A DNA stretch of 7,009 nucleotides from the NCBI GenBank assembly GCA_003453435.1, contig DMLH01000012.1, positions 1-7,009 on the forward strand. Direction: 5' to 3'. Under the pieces are notes generated by a model that was not told the DNA's origin, did no database searches, and saw nothing but the letters and a program-made list of their open reading frames with translations. The translations under genes were made by a program, and so were the position numbers. Shown piece by piece: positions 6,269-7,009 of this stretch; the stretch's first letter is position 1, and every line of letters starts with the position of its first letter. This DNA is from Clostridiales bacterium (GTDB taxonomy: Bacteria; Bacillota; Clostridia; Christensenellales; UBA1242).

Positions 6269-7009
6269 CTTCATCAAAAGTGCACCAAGCGGGTAGCCAA
6301 CAAGCAATGATATAATCATACTAATCAACATTAAAATTAGGCCAAACTTAAACACATCTTTTGTCGTTGCATAACCACTTGATGTTGTTATTGCAATGTG
6401 TGGCATACTTGGTGGCGTTGCAAATGCAAACGCACTAAGCATACCTATTATTGAAATTACTGCTGGCAAAACAAGCGTTGATGAAATGCCTAGAAGCAGT
6501 GTGTTTGCAACGGCAGAAACAAGTGTTGCTGTCACCATGTTAGATGAAAGGTTGGTTTGTATCAACGCCCAAGCAACAAATATAATAAGAAGTACAATTT
6601 GTGATGTTCCGCCAAGTGCAGATGAAAGATTTGTTTCAATGTAGGCTTTAAGTCCTATTGTGTTGTTTGTAAGTGCTGAGCCTAAGGTTAATGTGCCAGC
6701 ACACATCATAAGGCTACTCCAAGGAATGCCGTTTTTAAAAGCGTCCTGAATAGTCACAAGTGGTTGCTTTTTTACTCTAATCATACACAAAAGTATTGTT
6801 CCCAAAATTGGTGGCATTGCTGTTTTACAACTGTTTACAAAATCGACTGCCATAAACGTGTAATTTGGAAAAATTATTAAAAATGCACTTAAAATTGTTA
6901 AAATAGGCACTAAAATTGCATAAATTAAGAAATTTTCTCTTAAATTTATTCTTTTTGTAAGTTTATAAATGCAAACTAATAATGTGCAAACTGATAATAA
7001 AATTAAGAA
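6266..7009 (-). CDS. Divergent SLC13/DASS-like anion permease, N-terminally truncated by the window edge
   Basis: Members of this family are inner-membrane carriers, often sodium-coupled, for dicarboxylates, citrate, sulfate or other anions. The frame stays open to base 7009, giving at least 247 residues. The GTG at 6910 lies inside this open frame with hydrophobic coding sequence on both sides and is probably not the true start. Numbering from the right edge, the visible part is the C-terminal half: several hydrophobic helices (about 1-17, 28-48, 66-77, 95-113, 137-151, 179-198, 221-245). The family landmarks are IPW at 95-97, TNLSSNM at 152-158 and FATPPS at 196-201, followed by SGY and a final helix. 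These match the second SNT motif and the ATPPN loop of DASS carriers, but with Met for Thr and Ser for Asn. The general family is fairly secure; the substrate is not known and may differ from the usual dicarboxylates. Related ion-transporter families (CitMHS, ArsB) are less likely alternatives. The promoter is outside the window. Confidence 0.75.
   Translation of the reverse strand, partial: FLILLSVCTLLVCIYKLTKRINLRENFLIYAILVPILTILSAFLIIFPNYTFMAVDFVNSCKTAMPPILGTILLCMIRVKKQPLVTIQDAFKNGIPWSSLMMCAGTLTLGSALTNNTIGLKAYIETNLSSALGGTSQIVLLIIFVAWALIQTNLSSNMVTATLVSAVANTLLLGISSTLVLPAVISIIGMLSAFAFATPPSMPHIAITTSSGYATTKDVFKFGLILMLISMIISLLVGYPLGALLMK

Noticed and set aside
6396..6644. Plus-strand frame of 82 codons opposite the permease
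   Set aside because: The minus strand encodes a clear transporter with family motifs through the same bases. The plus-strand frame has no recognisable domain or ribosome binding site.

Overview
The window is 7,009 bases of AT-rich bacterial DNA with lysine- and asparagine-rich proteins, purine-rich Shine-Dalgarno sites, UAA/UAG stops and short U-tailed hairpin terminators. This fits a low-GC, Firmicutes-like bacterium (for example an uncultured clostridial or related lineage). The standard bacterial code fits; UGA is not needed as a sense codon. The assignment is by style only, since no marker such as 16S rRNA is present.

Layout. (1) 1-1343 (+): the C-terminal two thirds of the membrane protease FtsH, entering from the left edge, with an unusual lysine-rich tail. 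(2) 1380-2000 (+): an unrecognised protein with one membrane span and an extracytoplasmic domain. It lies 36 nt after ftsH and is followed by a clear hairpin terminator, so the two probably share a transcript. (3) 2001-2235: a very AT-rich gap with that terminator, a weak candidate promoter and an A/T-only inverted repeat. (4) 2236-3951 and 4040-5875 (+): two full-length ABC exporter half-transporters. Their motif differences are complementary: the first has a degenerate Walker B and no H-loop histidine, and the second has a degenerate signature motif. Together they should form a heterodimer with one consensus and one degenerate ATP site. (5) 5924-5951: a perfect hairpin with A and T flanks that can end transcription from both sides. 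(6) 6256-5978 and 7009-6266 (-): a complete small AroQ-type chorismate mutase, preceded on its own strand by a divergent SLC13/DASS-like (ion transporter superfamily) permease. The permease runs off the right edge. The two genes are 9 nt apart, and the mutase ribosome binding site overlaps the permease stop codon.

How the genes work together. There are three transcription units: the end of an ftsH unit, a two-gene exporter operon, and an opposing permease-chorismate mutase operon. I see no CRISPR array, transposase, phage gene, tRNA or rRNA. Nothing here amounts to a clearly new system. The points most worth following are the permease/chorismate mutase pair with altered permease binding motifs, the unknown protein linked to ftsH, and the basic tail of FtsH.
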